A DNA stretch of 64,000 nucleotides from Bradyrhizobium sp. SZCCHNS1050 (GTDB lineage: Bacteria > Pseudomonadota > Alphaproteobacteria > Rhizobiales > Xanthobacteraceae). Shown piece by piece: positions 33,823 to 42,545 of the stretch. Within the stretch, counting starts at the first letter, position 1; each line of letters starts with the position of its first letter. The notes beneath the pieces were generated by a model, which was not told the origin of the DNA, did no database searches, and saw nothing but the letters and a program-made list of their open reading frames with translations. Both the position numbers and the translations under genes were made by a program. The stretch spans positions 1,801,501-1,865,500 of the forward strand of contig NZ_JAUETR010000001.1 of assembly GCF_032484785.1 (NCBI RefSeq), given 5' to 3'.

Positions 33823-35031
33823 ATGCGAAGCATTCTGCTGTCGGTTGCATTTCTCTCCGTCTCGATGAGTGCCGCATTGGCGGAATTCTCGGACGGCAAG
33901 GTCGTGATCGGCGTCATGGGAGATCAGAGCGGCGTGGTCGCCGACGTTGGTGGTCCTGGCTCGATCCTCGCGGCCCGGATGGCCGTTGCCGATTTCGGGA
34001 GAACCGTCGACGGCACCCCGATCGAGATCGTCACGGCAGATCATCAGAACAAGCCGGACATCGCCTCCAGCATCGCCCGCGAATGGTTTGACCGGCGCGG
34101 CGTCGATGCCATCGTCGATCTGCCGCATTCGGGCGTGGTTTTCGGATTGATCCCGCTCGCAACCGATAAGAAGCGCTCGCTTCTGATATCCGGCGCAGCC
34201 TCTACCGACATCACGGGCCGCTATTGTTCGCCCTATGTCACACACTGGACCGACGACACCTATGCGCTGGCGCGCGGCACTGCGGCGTCGCTGCTCGACC
34301 AGGGCTTGAAGACCTGGTTCTTCCTCACCGCGGATTACTCCTTTGGCCATGATCTGGAGGGAGTAGCCCAACAGGTCGTGGACGAGCGCGGCGGCAAGGT
34401 GACCGGCAGCGCTCGCCATCCGCTCGGCACCGCCGACTTCTCCACACTCCTGGTGAGGGCGCGCAGTTCCTCCGCCGAGGTGATCGCGCTTGCCAGCGCC
34501 GGCGCCGACACTATCAACGCCATCAAGCAAGCCGGCCAATTCGGGATCACGCGGTCCGGGCAAAAGCTGGCCGCGCTACACGCCTTCGTAACGGATATCA
34601 ATAGTATCGGTCTGGAGACCGCGCAGAACCTGATCATCAGCACCGGCTTCTACTGGAACGACAATGATGCGACGCGCGCATTCGCCCGGCGGTTTTTTGC
34701 CGCCCATGGACGGATGCCAACGCGTGAGCAGGCCGGCGTCTATGTCAGCGTGCTGCACTATTTGAAGGCCGCACGGGCAGGGAACAGCGACGACGCCGCT
34801 TCTGTCAACGACCAGATGCGGCAGCTGCCGGTCGACCGCTTCGGCAGCGTGGCGCACATTCAGGCGAATGGACGGGTGACCTATGACATCGGCGTCTATC
34901 GCGTGAAGGCGCCTGCCGAAAGCAAGGAGCCGTGGGACTTCTACGTCCGCACAGCCACGGTTCCTGCGAGCGCGGCATTCCGTCCCGCGTCGGCATCCGG
35001 CTGCAGCTCGCAGGCGGCCAAGGCGCAATAA
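33823..35031 (+). CDS. ABC transporter substrate-binding protein, branched-chain amino-acid type
   Basis: Periplasmic binding protein of 402 residues with a Sec signal peptide (cleavage after MSAALA) and a Peripla_BP_6 fold (VVIGVMGDQSGVVADVGGPG, WFFLTADYSFGHDLEGVAQ, TGFYWNDNDATRAFARRFFA). This family binds amino acids, amides, aromatic acids and other carboxylates. It heads the operon ending in phosphonoacetate hydrolase, so the ligand is probably a carboxylated phosphonate or an amide or ester of one. The stop is followed two bases later by the ATPase gene. Confidence 0.88.
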   Translation: MRSILLSVAFLSVSMSAALAEFSDGKVVIGVMGDQSGVVADVGGPGSILAARMAVADFGRTVDGTPIEIVTADHQNKPDIASSIAREWFDRRGVDAIVDLPHSGVVFGLIPLATDKKRSLLISGAASTDITGRYCSPYVTHWTDDTYALARGTAASLLDQGLKTWFFLTADYSFGHDLEGVAQQVVDERGGKVTGSARHPLGTADFSTLLVRARSSSAEVIALASAGADTINAIKQAGQFGITRSGQKLAALHAFVTDINSIGLETAQNLIISTGFYWNDNDATRAFARRFFAAHGRMPTREQAGVYVSVLHYLKAARAGNSDDAASVNDQMRQLPVDRFGSVAHIQANGRVTYDIGVYRVKAPAESKEPWDFYVRTATVPASAAFRPASASGCSSQAAKAQ

Positions 35032-35033
35032 AC

Positions 35034-35843
35034 ATGGTCGCCAGCGCCTCGCTCCAGGCTTTCGAAGATCCGAGAGCTGTCTCTGCCCCGCTGCCGACCA
35101 ATCCCGTGCTGAAGGTTCGTGCTCTGACGGTTCAGTTCAAGGACTTCGTCGCCTTGAACGAGGTGTCGCTCGACCTTCGGGAAGGCTGCATTCACGCGGT
35201 GATCGGTCCCAACGGAGCAGGCAAATCCACCCTGTTCAACGCGATCAGCGGCTTCATCAAGCCCACCCGCGGTCAGATCGAACTGTTTGGACGCGACGTC
35301 ACGGCCTGGCCTGCCAATCGGCTGGCCAGGCTCGGGCTGGCCCGATCTTTCCAGATCTGCGCGGTATTTCCCGAATTGTCGGTCGAGGAGAACATGTTGG
35401 TGGCGCAGGCCCATGCCAGCCCACCACTCCGGCTGTTGCGCCGCCGCGTCAGCGGCGATCTCGCCCCTCACAACGAGACTCTGCTCGCGCGAGCTGGCCT
35501 GACCTCCGACCGACGCAGGCAGGCGCGTGAACTCTCCTATGGCCGGCGACGCCTGCTCGAAATTGCAACCACGCTCGCCCTCAAACCTCGCCTCCTGCTT
35601 CTCGACGAGCCGACGTCGGGGCTCGGCCGGGAAGACATCGGTCCAGTCGTCGAGATGATTGCCGACGCAGCGCAGGATTGCTGCGTCCTGCTGGTTGAAC
35701 ACAATCTCAAGGTCGTCGAACGGCTCGCGGACCACGTCACCGTCCTGGCGAACGGCGCCGTTCTGAGCGACGGATCCTATCAAGACGTTGCGCGCGACCA
35801 CCGCGTCCGCGCCGCCTATCTGGGTGCAGCCGCTGATGCTTGA
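35034..35843 (+). CDS. LivG-type ABC transporter ATPase
   Basis: Nucleotide-binding subunit of the importer, 269 residues. Walker A is GPNGAGKSTLFNAIS, the Q-loop region RSFQICAVFPELSVEENM, and Walker B LLLLDEPTSGLG. The ABC signature is unusual: the usual LSGG/LSYG position reads ELSYGRRRLLEIA, as is normal for LivG. The start at 35034 is chosen because the longer frame lies inside the binding-protein gene. It overlaps the next ATPase by eight bases. Confidence 0.9.
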   Translation: MVASASLQAFEDPRAVSAPLPTNPVLKVRALTVQFKDFVALNEVSLDLREGCIHAVIGPNGAGKSTLFNAISGFIKPTRGQIELFGRDVTAWPANRLARLGLARSFQICAVFPELSVEENMLVAQAHASPPLRLLRRRVSGDLAPHNETLLARAGLTSDRRRQARELSYGRRRLLEIATTLALKPRLLLLDEPTSGLGREDIGPVVEMIADAAQDCCVLLVEHNLKVVERLADHVTVLANGAVLSDGSYQDVARDHRVRAAYLGAAADA

Positions 35844-36552
35844 TCCGGAACGAAGCCTTCCGCTTGCGATATCCAACCTCAAGGCCTGGTATGGCGAGGT
35901 CCAGGCGCTGTTCGGGATCGACTTCACCGTATCGGAGGGTGAGGTCGTCGTGCTGCTGGGCCGCAACGGCGCCGGCAAGAGCACCATCCTGCGCGCCATC
36001 ATGGGCCTGTTGCAGCGGCAGTCGGGGCATGTGCTGGTGCAGGGGCGAGAGGTGCGTTCGCTGCGTCCATCGGAGCGCGCGCATCTTGGTCTCGGTTACT
36101 GTCCGGAAGAGCGAGGGATCTTCGCCAGCCTCACCGTGGCCGAGAACATGGCGCTATCGCCCACGCTGGGCGGCTCCGGCATGAGTGATGATGAGATCTT
36201 CGAACTGTTTCCGAATCTCAGGTCGCGGACCCGCTATCTCGGCGGGCAGCTGAGCGGCGGCGAACAACAGATGCTGGCGATCGGGCGGATCCTGCGATCC
36301 GGTGCCCGAACTCTGCTGCTGGACGAGCCGACGGAGGGGCTGGCACCCATCATCATCCGCCAGATCGAACAGGCGATCACCGCCCTCAAGCAGCGCGGCT
36401 ACACCATCCTGCTGGTCGAACAGAACCTCGCTTTCGTGCTGGGCGTCGCTGACCGGGTTGTTGCAATCGAGAACGGACTGGTTGTCGACAATTGCCCGAC
36501 CTGCGAGGCCGAGCGCATCGAAGCGCGCCTCTCCAAATACGTTGCCGTGTGA
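35836..36552 (+). CDS. LivF-type ABC transporter ATPase
   Basis: Second ATPase of the importer, 238 residues. Walker A is GRNGAGKSTILRAIMG, the signature LSGGEQQMLAIGRIL, Walker B TLLLDEPTEGLAP, and the His switch lies in TILLVEQNLAF. The paired LivG/LivF-like ATPases match the branched-chain family transporter. The start is the ATG overlapping the LivG-like gene end; the longer frame would overlap further. Confidence 0.92.
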   Translation: MLDPERSLPLAISNLKAWYGEVQALFGIDFTVSEGEVVVLLGRNGAGKSTILRAIMGLLQRQSGHVLVQGREVRSLRPSERAHLGLGYCPEERGIFASLTVAENMALSPTLGGSGMSDDEIFELFPNLRSRTRYLGGQLSGGEQQMLAIGRILRSGARTLLLDEPTEGLAPIIIRQIEQAITALKQRGYTILLVEQNLAFVLGVADRVVAIENGLVVDNCPTCEAERIEARLSKYVAV

Positions 36553-36558
36553 ATCCTT

Positions 36559-38472
36559 ATGTCAAACCTCGTTCTCTCCTATCTCACGATCGGTCTGGTC
36601 AATGGATCGTTCTATGCCCTGCTCTGCCTCGGCCTCGCATTGATCTTCGGGCTCTTGAACATCCTCAACATGGCTCACGGCGCGCTCTACATGATGGGTG
36701 CATTTGCCGCCTGGGCGGCCGTTGCGCGCCTTGGTCTTCCCTATCTCGTGGGCCTGTGTGCGGCTGCCGTTCTGGTTGGATCGACCGGGATGGTGCTGGA
36801 GCGACTCTTGTTGCGGCGGACCTACAGTCTCGATCCGCTCTATGGATTCATGCTGAGCTTCGGGCTCGCAACCGCGATCCAGGGCGGATTTCAGGTCATC
36901 TTCGGCTCTACGGGACTGCCCTTCACGACGCCCGCCTGGCTGTCGGACGTGGTCGATCTCGGCTTTGCAGTGTTCCCCGTCTACCGGCTGTGGGTCGTCA
37001 TGGTCGCCTTTATTGTTTGCCTTGGGGTGTGGATCGCGATCGCACGAACCAAGGCTGGAGCGACGCTTCGGGCGGCTTCCGAGAACGCCACGATGGCCGA
37101 AGCGCTGGGCGTCCCGATTCCTGCGGTGATGACGGCAACCTTTGGGCTGGGCGCGGCTCTTGCGGGCCTCGCCGGCGCTCTTGCGGCGCCGATCTATCAG
37201 GTGAGTCCGTTGATGGGGTCCGACGTCCTGCTTGTTGTCTTCGCCATCATTGTGATCGGCGGGATGGGCTCCCTCGGAGGGACAATCCTGGCGGCCTACT
37301 GCCTGGCATTGCTCGAGAGCGCGACACTGGCGGTGTTCCCGCAAGCGGCCAATGTCATGATCTTCGCTTTCATGTGCATCGTCCTGTCGGTCCGGCCACA
37401 GGGCCTGTTCGGCATCGAGGTGCTGCGTCATCATTCCTTTGCCGGCATTCCTCCCCCGGTCACGGCCACGCCGGATGTACGCGCGGACAAGAAATACGAG
37501 CGCATCCTGATCGTCGTCATCATCGCAGCTGCACTCGCTGTCCTGCCGGCACTGCTCTACCCGATCTTCCTGGTCAAGATCTTCTGCTTTGCGATTCTAG
37601 CCGCGTCGTTCAACTTCCTGCTGGGGTTCGCCGGGGTCATGTCGTTCGGACAGGCGGCTCTCTACGGGACGGCCGCCTATGTCACCGCGCATGCGCTGAA
37701 GCACTGGGCGATGTCCCCGGAGCTGGCCATGCTGGCGGGGATCACTGCCGCTATTCTGCTCGGCATCGTCATGGGAGCGCTGGCGATCCGGCGGCGTGGC
37801 ATCTATCAAGCCATGATCACGCTCGCCGTCGCCCAGATGGTCTACTTCGTGTTCGTCCAGTCGAGCTTCACGCATGGCGAGGACGGGCTGCAGGCGGTGC
37901 CGCGCGGCCTCCTGTTCGGTCTGATTGATCTGCGCAACGACCTCGCCGTCTATGCACTTGCCGTCGCAGCCTTCTGCTCCGTCCATTTCGGCATCAAGCG
38001 GCTGCTGTCGTCTCAGCTTGGGATGATGCTTGTCGCGGTCCGCGACGACGAGCGGCGCGCCCTGTCCCTTGGTCAGAATGCCCGGGGCCTCAAGCTGTTC
38101 GCCTTTGCGATCGCCGCCAGCTGTGCCGGCCTCGCCGGGTCACTGAGTGCGGTTGCCTTTCAGCTCGCGACTTTGTCCGGCGCGCACTGGCACCTCTCCG
38201 GAGAGGCTGTTCTGATGTGCCTCATCGGGGGCCTCGGCACATTGAGCGGACCCTTGGTCGGCGCCGCGGTCCTGGTCACGATGCAGCACTTTCTCGCTCC
38301 CTATGGGGCCTGGGTGCAGGTGCTCCAGGGCGTCGTCTTCGCATCATGCGTCCTGACCTTTCGTGACGGGATGATGCCTCGACACGCGTTCGCCTGGCCT
38401 TCACGGCTCCGCGGGACCAGCGCCAGCTCATTCGCACCTGCCGAGACCCTCGAGGAGACGGGCCGATCATGA
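36559..38472 (+). CDS. Fused LivH-LivM ABC permease
   Basis: A single 637-residue permease that joins the two usual subunits. The N-terminal half (about 1-300) is LivH-like (NGSFYALLCLGLALIFGLLN, NMAHGALYMMGAFAAW, GGMGSLGGTILAAY). The C-terminal half (about 310-600) is LivM-like (NFLLGFAGVMSFGQAALYG, VAVRDDERRALSLGQNA, IGGLGTLSGPLVGAAVL). The basic stretch RADKKYER lies at the junction. No separate second permease is present, so the fusion is probably functional. The stop overlaps the amidase start (ATGA). Confidence 0.92.
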   Translation: MSNLVLSYLTIGLVNGSFYALLCLGLALIFGLLNILNMAHGALYMMGAFAAWAAVARLGLPYLVGLCAAAVLVGSTGMVLERLLLRRTYSLDPLYGFMLSFGLATAIQGGFQVIFGSTGLPFTTPAWLSDVVDLGFAVFPVYRLWVVMVAFIVCLGVWIAIARTKAGATLRAASENATMAEALGVPIPAVMTATFGLGAALAGLAGALAAPIYQVSPLMGSDVLLVVFAIIVIGGMGSLGGTILAAYCLALLESATLAVFPQAANVMIFAFMCIVLSVRPQGLFGIEVLRHHSFAGIPPPVTATPDVRADKKYERILIVVIIAAALAVLPALLYPIFLVKIFCFAILAASFNFLLGFAGVMSFGQAALYGTAAYVTAHALKHWAMSPELAMLAGITAAILLGIVMGALAIRRRGIYQAMITLAVAQMVYFVFVQSSFTHGEDGLQAVPRGLLFGLIDLRNDLAVYALAVAAFCSVHFGIKRLLSSQLGMMLVAVRDDERRALSLGQNARGLKLFAFAIAASCAGLAGSLSAVAFQLATLSGAHWHLSGEAVLMCLIGGLGTLSGPLVGAAVLVTMQHFLAPYGAWVQVLQGVVFASCVLTFRDGMMPRHAFAWPSRLRGTSASSFAPAETLEETGRS

Positions 38473-39815
38473 CCATCGCGATCCCACACAGTCGGCGTCA
38501 GCTTTGCGAGATGGATGGCGATCCTTCGCAGCTGACAGCCACGGCTGCAGCTTCGGCCATACGCGAACGACGCCTCTCCGCGGCCGCACTGCTCGAGGCC
38601 TGCCTCGCTCGCATTGCGGCACGCGACGGCGAGGTCCACGCCTTCACTCATGTCGCGGCGGACGCGGCGCGCGAGCAGGCGTTCCTCGCCGACAAGGCGC
38701 AATCGGAAGGCCGGCTCGCCGGACCGCTCCATGGCCTGCCCGTCGGCGTCAAGGATGTCTTCGATACGATCGACATGCCATCGGAATATGGCAGCAGCCT
38801 GCTGCGCGACCGTCGCCCGGCAGCGGACGCCGCGGCGGTCGCGATGCTCAGGCGATCCGGCGCCATCATCATCGGCAAGACGACGACGTCGGAGTTCGGC
38901 ATGTATCATCCGAGCGCGACCCGCAATCCCAATGATCTTGGGCGCTCACCGGGTGTGTCTTCGGCCGGCTCGGCGGCAGCTGTGGTTGACCGAATGGTCC
39001 CTCTTGCACTTGGGACTCAGCACACCGCCTCGACGGTGCTGCCGGCATCGTTCTGCGGAGCGTATGCGTTCAAGCCGTCGTTCGGGTTTGCAAGCATGGA
39101 AGGCTCCAACATCCTGGTGCCGCGGCTTGCGCAGATTGGCTATCTCGCGAGATCCGTCCAGGATCTCTGCTTGTTTGCCGGCGCATTTGATCCCGTTGTC
39201 GACAGCGCCGCCGATCGGATCGGACGCCCTCCGAGGCTCGCTGTAGTGCGCGGACCAGGATTCGAGCAGGTCGCTCCGGACGCGGGCGAGGCTTTGACGG
39301 CCTTCATCGGTGCGTTGCCGGTTGCAGTCCACGAGCTGGATCTTCCGAGCGAGTTCGGCGGTGCGATCGAGGTGGCTCTTGGCCTTTTGAACGCTCATCT
39401 GGCGGCTCGCTTCGGCGATCTACCCCAGCATCTGTCTGCCAAGCTGTGTCCACCGCTGCAGGATGGAATTGCTGCAGGCATTGCGCTCAGCGCAAAACGT
39501 TACATCGAGTTGAACGCATTGGCCGATCGCTTGATCGGACTGACGTCGAAGCTGTTCGCGCAGCACGATGTGCTTGTGACCCTTTCCGCGCCGGGCGAGG
39601 CGACAAGGCTCGATGAAGGTCCCGGCTCGGGGAGTCTTGCCATGCCCTGGAGCCTGTGCGGTCTGCCTATCGTCTCACTGCCGCTGCTCTGCGGCGCGCA
39701 CGGCTTGCCGATCGGTCTCCAGCTCATTGGGCGTCATGGCTCTGACCGTGAGCTGCTTCAGAGCGCCGCCTGGATTGCTCACACCTGCCGCCTGCCAACA
39801 CGGGTTGATCATTGA
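38469..39815 (+). CDS. Amidase-signature hydrolase
   Basis: Amidase-signature family enzyme of 448 residues that hydrolyses a C-N amide bond. The Lys-Ser-Ser triad is readable: Lys95 in LPVGVKDVFDT, the cis-Ser region SSAGSAAAVV (about 164-172) and nucleophile Ser188 in GTQHTASTVLP. The glycines normally before the nucleophile (TGGS) are replaced by TAS, and GGSSGGS by PGVSSAGS, so the active-site loops are atypical. It is coupled to the permease before it and the C-P hydrolase after it (both stop/start overlaps). This suggests the imported compound is an amide of a phosphonate. Substrate unknown. Confidence 0.85.
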   Translation: MTIAIPHSRRQLCEMDGDPSQLTATAAASAIRERRLSAAALLEACLARIAARDGEVHAFTHVAADAAREQAFLADKAQSEGRLAGPLHGLPVGVKDVFDTIDMPSEYGSSLLRDRRPAADAAAVAMLRRSGAIIIGKTTTSEFGMYHPSATRNPNDLGRSPGVSSAGSAAAVVDRMVPLALGTQHTASTVLPASFCGAYAFKPSFGFASMEGSNILVPRLAQIGYLARSVQDLCLFAGAFDPVVDSAADRIGRPPRLAVVRGPGFEQVAPDAGEALTAFIGALPVAVHELDLPSEFGGAIEVALGLLNAHLAARFGDLPQHLSAKLCPPLQDGIAAGIALSAKRYIELNALADRLIGLTSKLFAQHDVLVTLSAPGEATRLDEGPGSGSLAMPWSLCGLPIVSLPLLCGAHGLPIGLQLIGRHGSDRELLQSAAWIAHTCRLPTRVDH

Positions 39816-41092
39816 TGCGATATTCATCCGCCACCGAGCCGACAACGGGCTCCGACACGCAGATCGAAGTGAACGGACGGGTCTACAATTGGCCGCGCGT
39901 TTCCACTGTCATCATCTGCTTCGACGGCTGCGATCCCGACTATATCGCAGCGGCGAGCAGCGCGGGCATCGTCCCTGCCCTCGATCGCATGCGACGCGAC
40001 GGCTTTGCGACCACGGCGCTCGCGGCCATACCGACCTTCACCAATCCAAACAACGTTTCGATCGTCACCGGGGTCGCGCCCGCGCACCACGGGGTGTCGG
40101 GCAACTTCTACATCGATGCCGCGAGCGGAGAGGAGGTGATGATGGTGGACGCATCGCCGATGCGAGCGCCGACGATCCTTTCCGCCTTCTCCCGTGCCGG
40201 AGCCAAGGTGGCCGCCGTGACGGCCAAGGACAAGCTCCGCAAGGCGCTTGGCAAGGACCTCAAGGGAATCGTGTTCTCTGCCGAGAAGGCGGATTGCTGC
40301 AGCGAAGCCGAGAATGGCATTGCAGACGTGCCCGCGCGGATCGGCCGCTCCGTCCCTCATCAGTATTCGGCGGACCTGTCCCTGTTCGTCCTGGACGCGG
40401 GTCTCAGGCTCTTGGCGGATCATCGTCCTGATCTGATCTATTTGTCGCTGTCCGACTATGTCCAGCACGCCTACGCACCGCACGAGCCGGAAGCCCTGGC
40501 GTTCATGGCCAAGGTGGATCAGAGGCTCGGCGCACTGCTCGCCGAGGGCGCGCTCGTCGGGATCGTCGCCGATCACGGTATGAGTGATATGGCGCACGCC
40601 GATGGTTCGCCCAATGTCATGTATCTCGGCGATCAGCTCGACGCAGTCTTCGGCCTCGGGCGGACGCGGGTGATCTGTCCCATCACCGACCCGTTCGTCC
40701 GCCATCACGGCGCGCTCGGCGGCTTCGTCCGGGTTCACCTCCTGGATCCAGTCCTGCGCGCCTCAGACGTCGTTTCGTTTCTCGCGGGGCTTCCGGGCGT
40801 CGGTCTCGCCTTGACCGGAGACGATGCGGCCGCCCGCTTCGAGCTGCCGCGCGACCGCGAGGGCGACGTCTGCGTGATCGCAGCAAAGGGAATCGCCCTG
40901 GGCGCCCGGGCGTGCGACCACGAGCTTTCCAACCTGGCGGGCGCAAGGCTGCGCTCGCATGGCGGTCTCGCCGAGCAGCGCGTCCCCTTCATCCTGTCTC
41001 ATCGGCTTCGCGCGAGCCCGGGCGCGCCCGACGGGCGCACTTTGCGCAATTTCGATATTTTCAGTGTCGCACTCAATGAGGTGGACCTTTGA
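39815..41092 (+). CDS. phnA: Phosphonoacetate hydrolase
   Basis: Alkaline-phosphatase-superfamily enzyme that cleaves the C-P bond of phosphonoacetate to acetate and phosphate. The 425-residue protein has Asp37 in FDGCD, nucleophile Thr76 in PTFTNPNNVSIVTG, SGNFYID, VTAKDKLRKALGK, FSAEKAD, DYVQHAYAPHEPEA, VADHGMSD and the C-terminal metal His in ITDPFVRHHGALG and RSHGG. This is the full PhnA pattern. The start is the ATG sharing a base with the amidase stop. It supplies the catabolic counterpart to the PEP mutase operon. Confidence 0.93.
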   Translation: MRYSSATEPTTGSDTQIEVNGRVYNWPRVSTVIICFDGCDPDYIAAASSAGIVPALDRMRRDGFATTALAAIPTFTNPNNVSIVTGVAPAHHGVSGNFYIDAASGEEVMMVDASPMRAPTILSAFSRAGAKVAAVTAKDKLRKALGKDLKGIVFSAEKADCCSEAENGIADVPARIGRSVPHQYSADLSLFVLDAGLRLLADHRPDLIYLSLSDYVQHAYAPHEPEALAFMAKVDQRLGALLAEGALVGIVADHGMSDMAHADGSPNVMYLGDQLDAVFGLGRTRVICPITDPFVRHHGALGGFVRVHLLDPVLRASDVVSFLAGLPGVGLALTGDDAAARFELPRDREGDVCVIAAKGIALGARACDHELSNLAGARLRSHGGLAEQRVPFILSHRLRASPGAPDGRTLRNFDIFSVALNEVDL

Positions 41093-41094
41093 CC

Positions 41095-42393
41095 ATGAAG
41101 CGTGTTGTCATCATGATCCTCGACGGACTTCGACGGGACCTCATTTCGCCTGCGACCACGCCCCATCTCGCAGATTTCGCCGCGCGCGCCGAATGGTTCG
41201 AGGACTACCGGACCGTCTTTCCTTCGTGCACACGCGTCGTGTCGGCGAGTGTTGCAACCGGATGCACTCCGGCAAGACATGGACTGCAAGGCAATTCCGT
41301 TGCCCTGATCGAATCCGGCAGGTTGGTGCTGCGCGACGCCGGAGATCCGCAGTTTCTGCAACACAAGCGCCGAGTCACGGGATCCTCACTGCAAGTGCCG
41401 ACCCTGGCGGAGCGCGTCAAGACCGTGGGTGGCCAGATCGTCTTCAGCAACGTGTCCCCCGGGGCTGCCTATGCCCATGATCCCGACGGGCATGGATTTG
41501 TCTATCACCGGGCCGGCTCGTTCGGACCTGGCCGCATTGAAGTCGCGGCCGGCGATCGATTGGACGTCACGCTGGACAGCGGCGGTGACGCCAGGATGAC
41601 AGCCCGCTTCATCGACGACGTGATGGTGAAGCGTCGCCCGGCGGTCGGCATTTTGTGGCTTGGCGAACCGGACCACATTCAACACAACGCACCGCTCGGT
41701 TCTCCGGACCATCTTGCCGTGCTGGCGGAGGCGGATCGTCGGGCGGCCGAGGTGATCGCAGCCGTCGAAAGACAGCGCGACCAGGGCGAGGACATCCTCC
41801 TTCTGATCGGATCCGATCATGGTCATCAAACGGTCGAGGACATCGTCGACATCGATGCAGCGCTGATCACCGCGGGTCTCAAAGCCAATCCCATGTCCGA
41901 CGAGATTCTGGCCATCTCGAACGGGACCTCGGCCTTGATCTATGTCGATTCCCAGCGCGGCCCCTCGCTGCAGAACGTGCGATCGCTTCTGGAACGCAGT
42001 GATTGGGCCGGGCAGGTCTTCGGGCCGGACGAGCTCGACCGCGTTGGACAAGCTCACACCGGCGGCCTTGCCTTTGCTGTGTCCATGCGGTCCAGCGACG
42101 TCCCCAACCGCTTCGGAATCCGCGGTTCGAGCCTCGCGGCCAAGCCTGCCCTCGGCAAGCCCGACCGACTTGGATGCGGACAGCATGGAGGACTCGGGAC
42201 CTACGAGCAGGCTCCTTTCCTGATGGCATGGGGCGAAGGCTTCAGTCCGGGTCGGATCCGCAAGTCACCCGCGCGCGTCATCGACATCGCGCCGACAGTG
42301 CTGTCCCATCTCGGGCTGCCCCGCACAGGGATGGACGGCGAGGCCTTGCAGGCGGCAGCCTGCCGTTCCGAGACGCGCGCCATGACGGCCTGA
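41095..42393 (+). CDS. Alkaline-phosphatase-superfamily phosphodiesterase/phosphonate esterase
   Basis: A 432-residue hydrolase of the nucleotide pyrophosphatase/phosphodiesterase group. Metal-binding Asp10 is in MILDGLRRD, the predicted nucleophile Thr46 in FPSCTRVVSASVATG (spacing to TG as in PhnA), then WLGEPDHIQHN, GSDHGHQTVED and GQHGGLGTYEQAPFLMAWG. Members cleave phosphodiesters and phosphonate monoesters. Next to PhnA it most likely removes an ester group from the phosphonate before C-P cleavage. The ATG follows the phnA stop by two bases; an overlapping TTG start also exists. Confidence 0.85.
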   Translation: MKRVVIMILDGLRRDLISPATTPHLADFAARAEWFEDYRTVFPSCTRVVSASVATGCTPARHGLQGNSVALIESGRLVLRDAGDPQFLQHKRRVTGSSLQVPTLAERVKTVGGQIVFSNVSPGAAYAHDPDGHGFVYHRAGSFGPGRIEVAAGDRLDVTLDSGGDARMTARFIDDVMVKRRPAVGILWLGEPDHIQHNAPLGSPDHLAVLAEADRRAAEVIAAVERQRDQGEDILLLIGSDHGHQTVEDIVDIDAALITAGLKANPMSDEILAISNGTSALIYVDSQRGPSLQNVRSLLERSDWAGQVFGPDELDRVGQAHTGGLAFAVSMRSSDVPNRFGIRGSSLAAKPALGKPDRLGCGQHGGLGTYEQAPFLMAWGEGFSPGRIRKSPARVIDIAPTVLSHLGLPRTGMDGEALQAAACRSETRAMTA

Positions 42394-42409
42394 CGCCCGC
42401 GCTGTACAC

Positions 42410-42473
42410 GCATTGGCCCAAACGATGTCCAACCAAGCATCTGTGGCCAATGCCTGCCGGCTGCGCCGCAGCC
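42410..42473. terminator. Paired inverted repeats at the end of the catabolic operon
   Basis: GCATTGGCC at 42410-42418 and GGCCAATGC at 42445-42453 form a 9-base inverted repeat. A second tight hairpin, GGCTGC-GCC-GCAGCC, lies at 42459-42473. They stand between the convergent phosphodiesterase and SnoaL-like genes. A two-way terminator is the likely role; no strong T-tract is seen. Confidence 0.4.
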
Positions 42474-42545
42474 CCCCATCCTGTCGATGCCCCCTGGGGC
42501 GAGCAGTTGTTCACTGGTGCCGAGAGCGCGTGGCCACTGCGCTGA

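Noticed and set aside
36492..37928. 478-residue alternate frame within the permease
   Set aside because: Runs inside the fused permease in another register and lacks membrane segments, while the permease frame is fully coherent.
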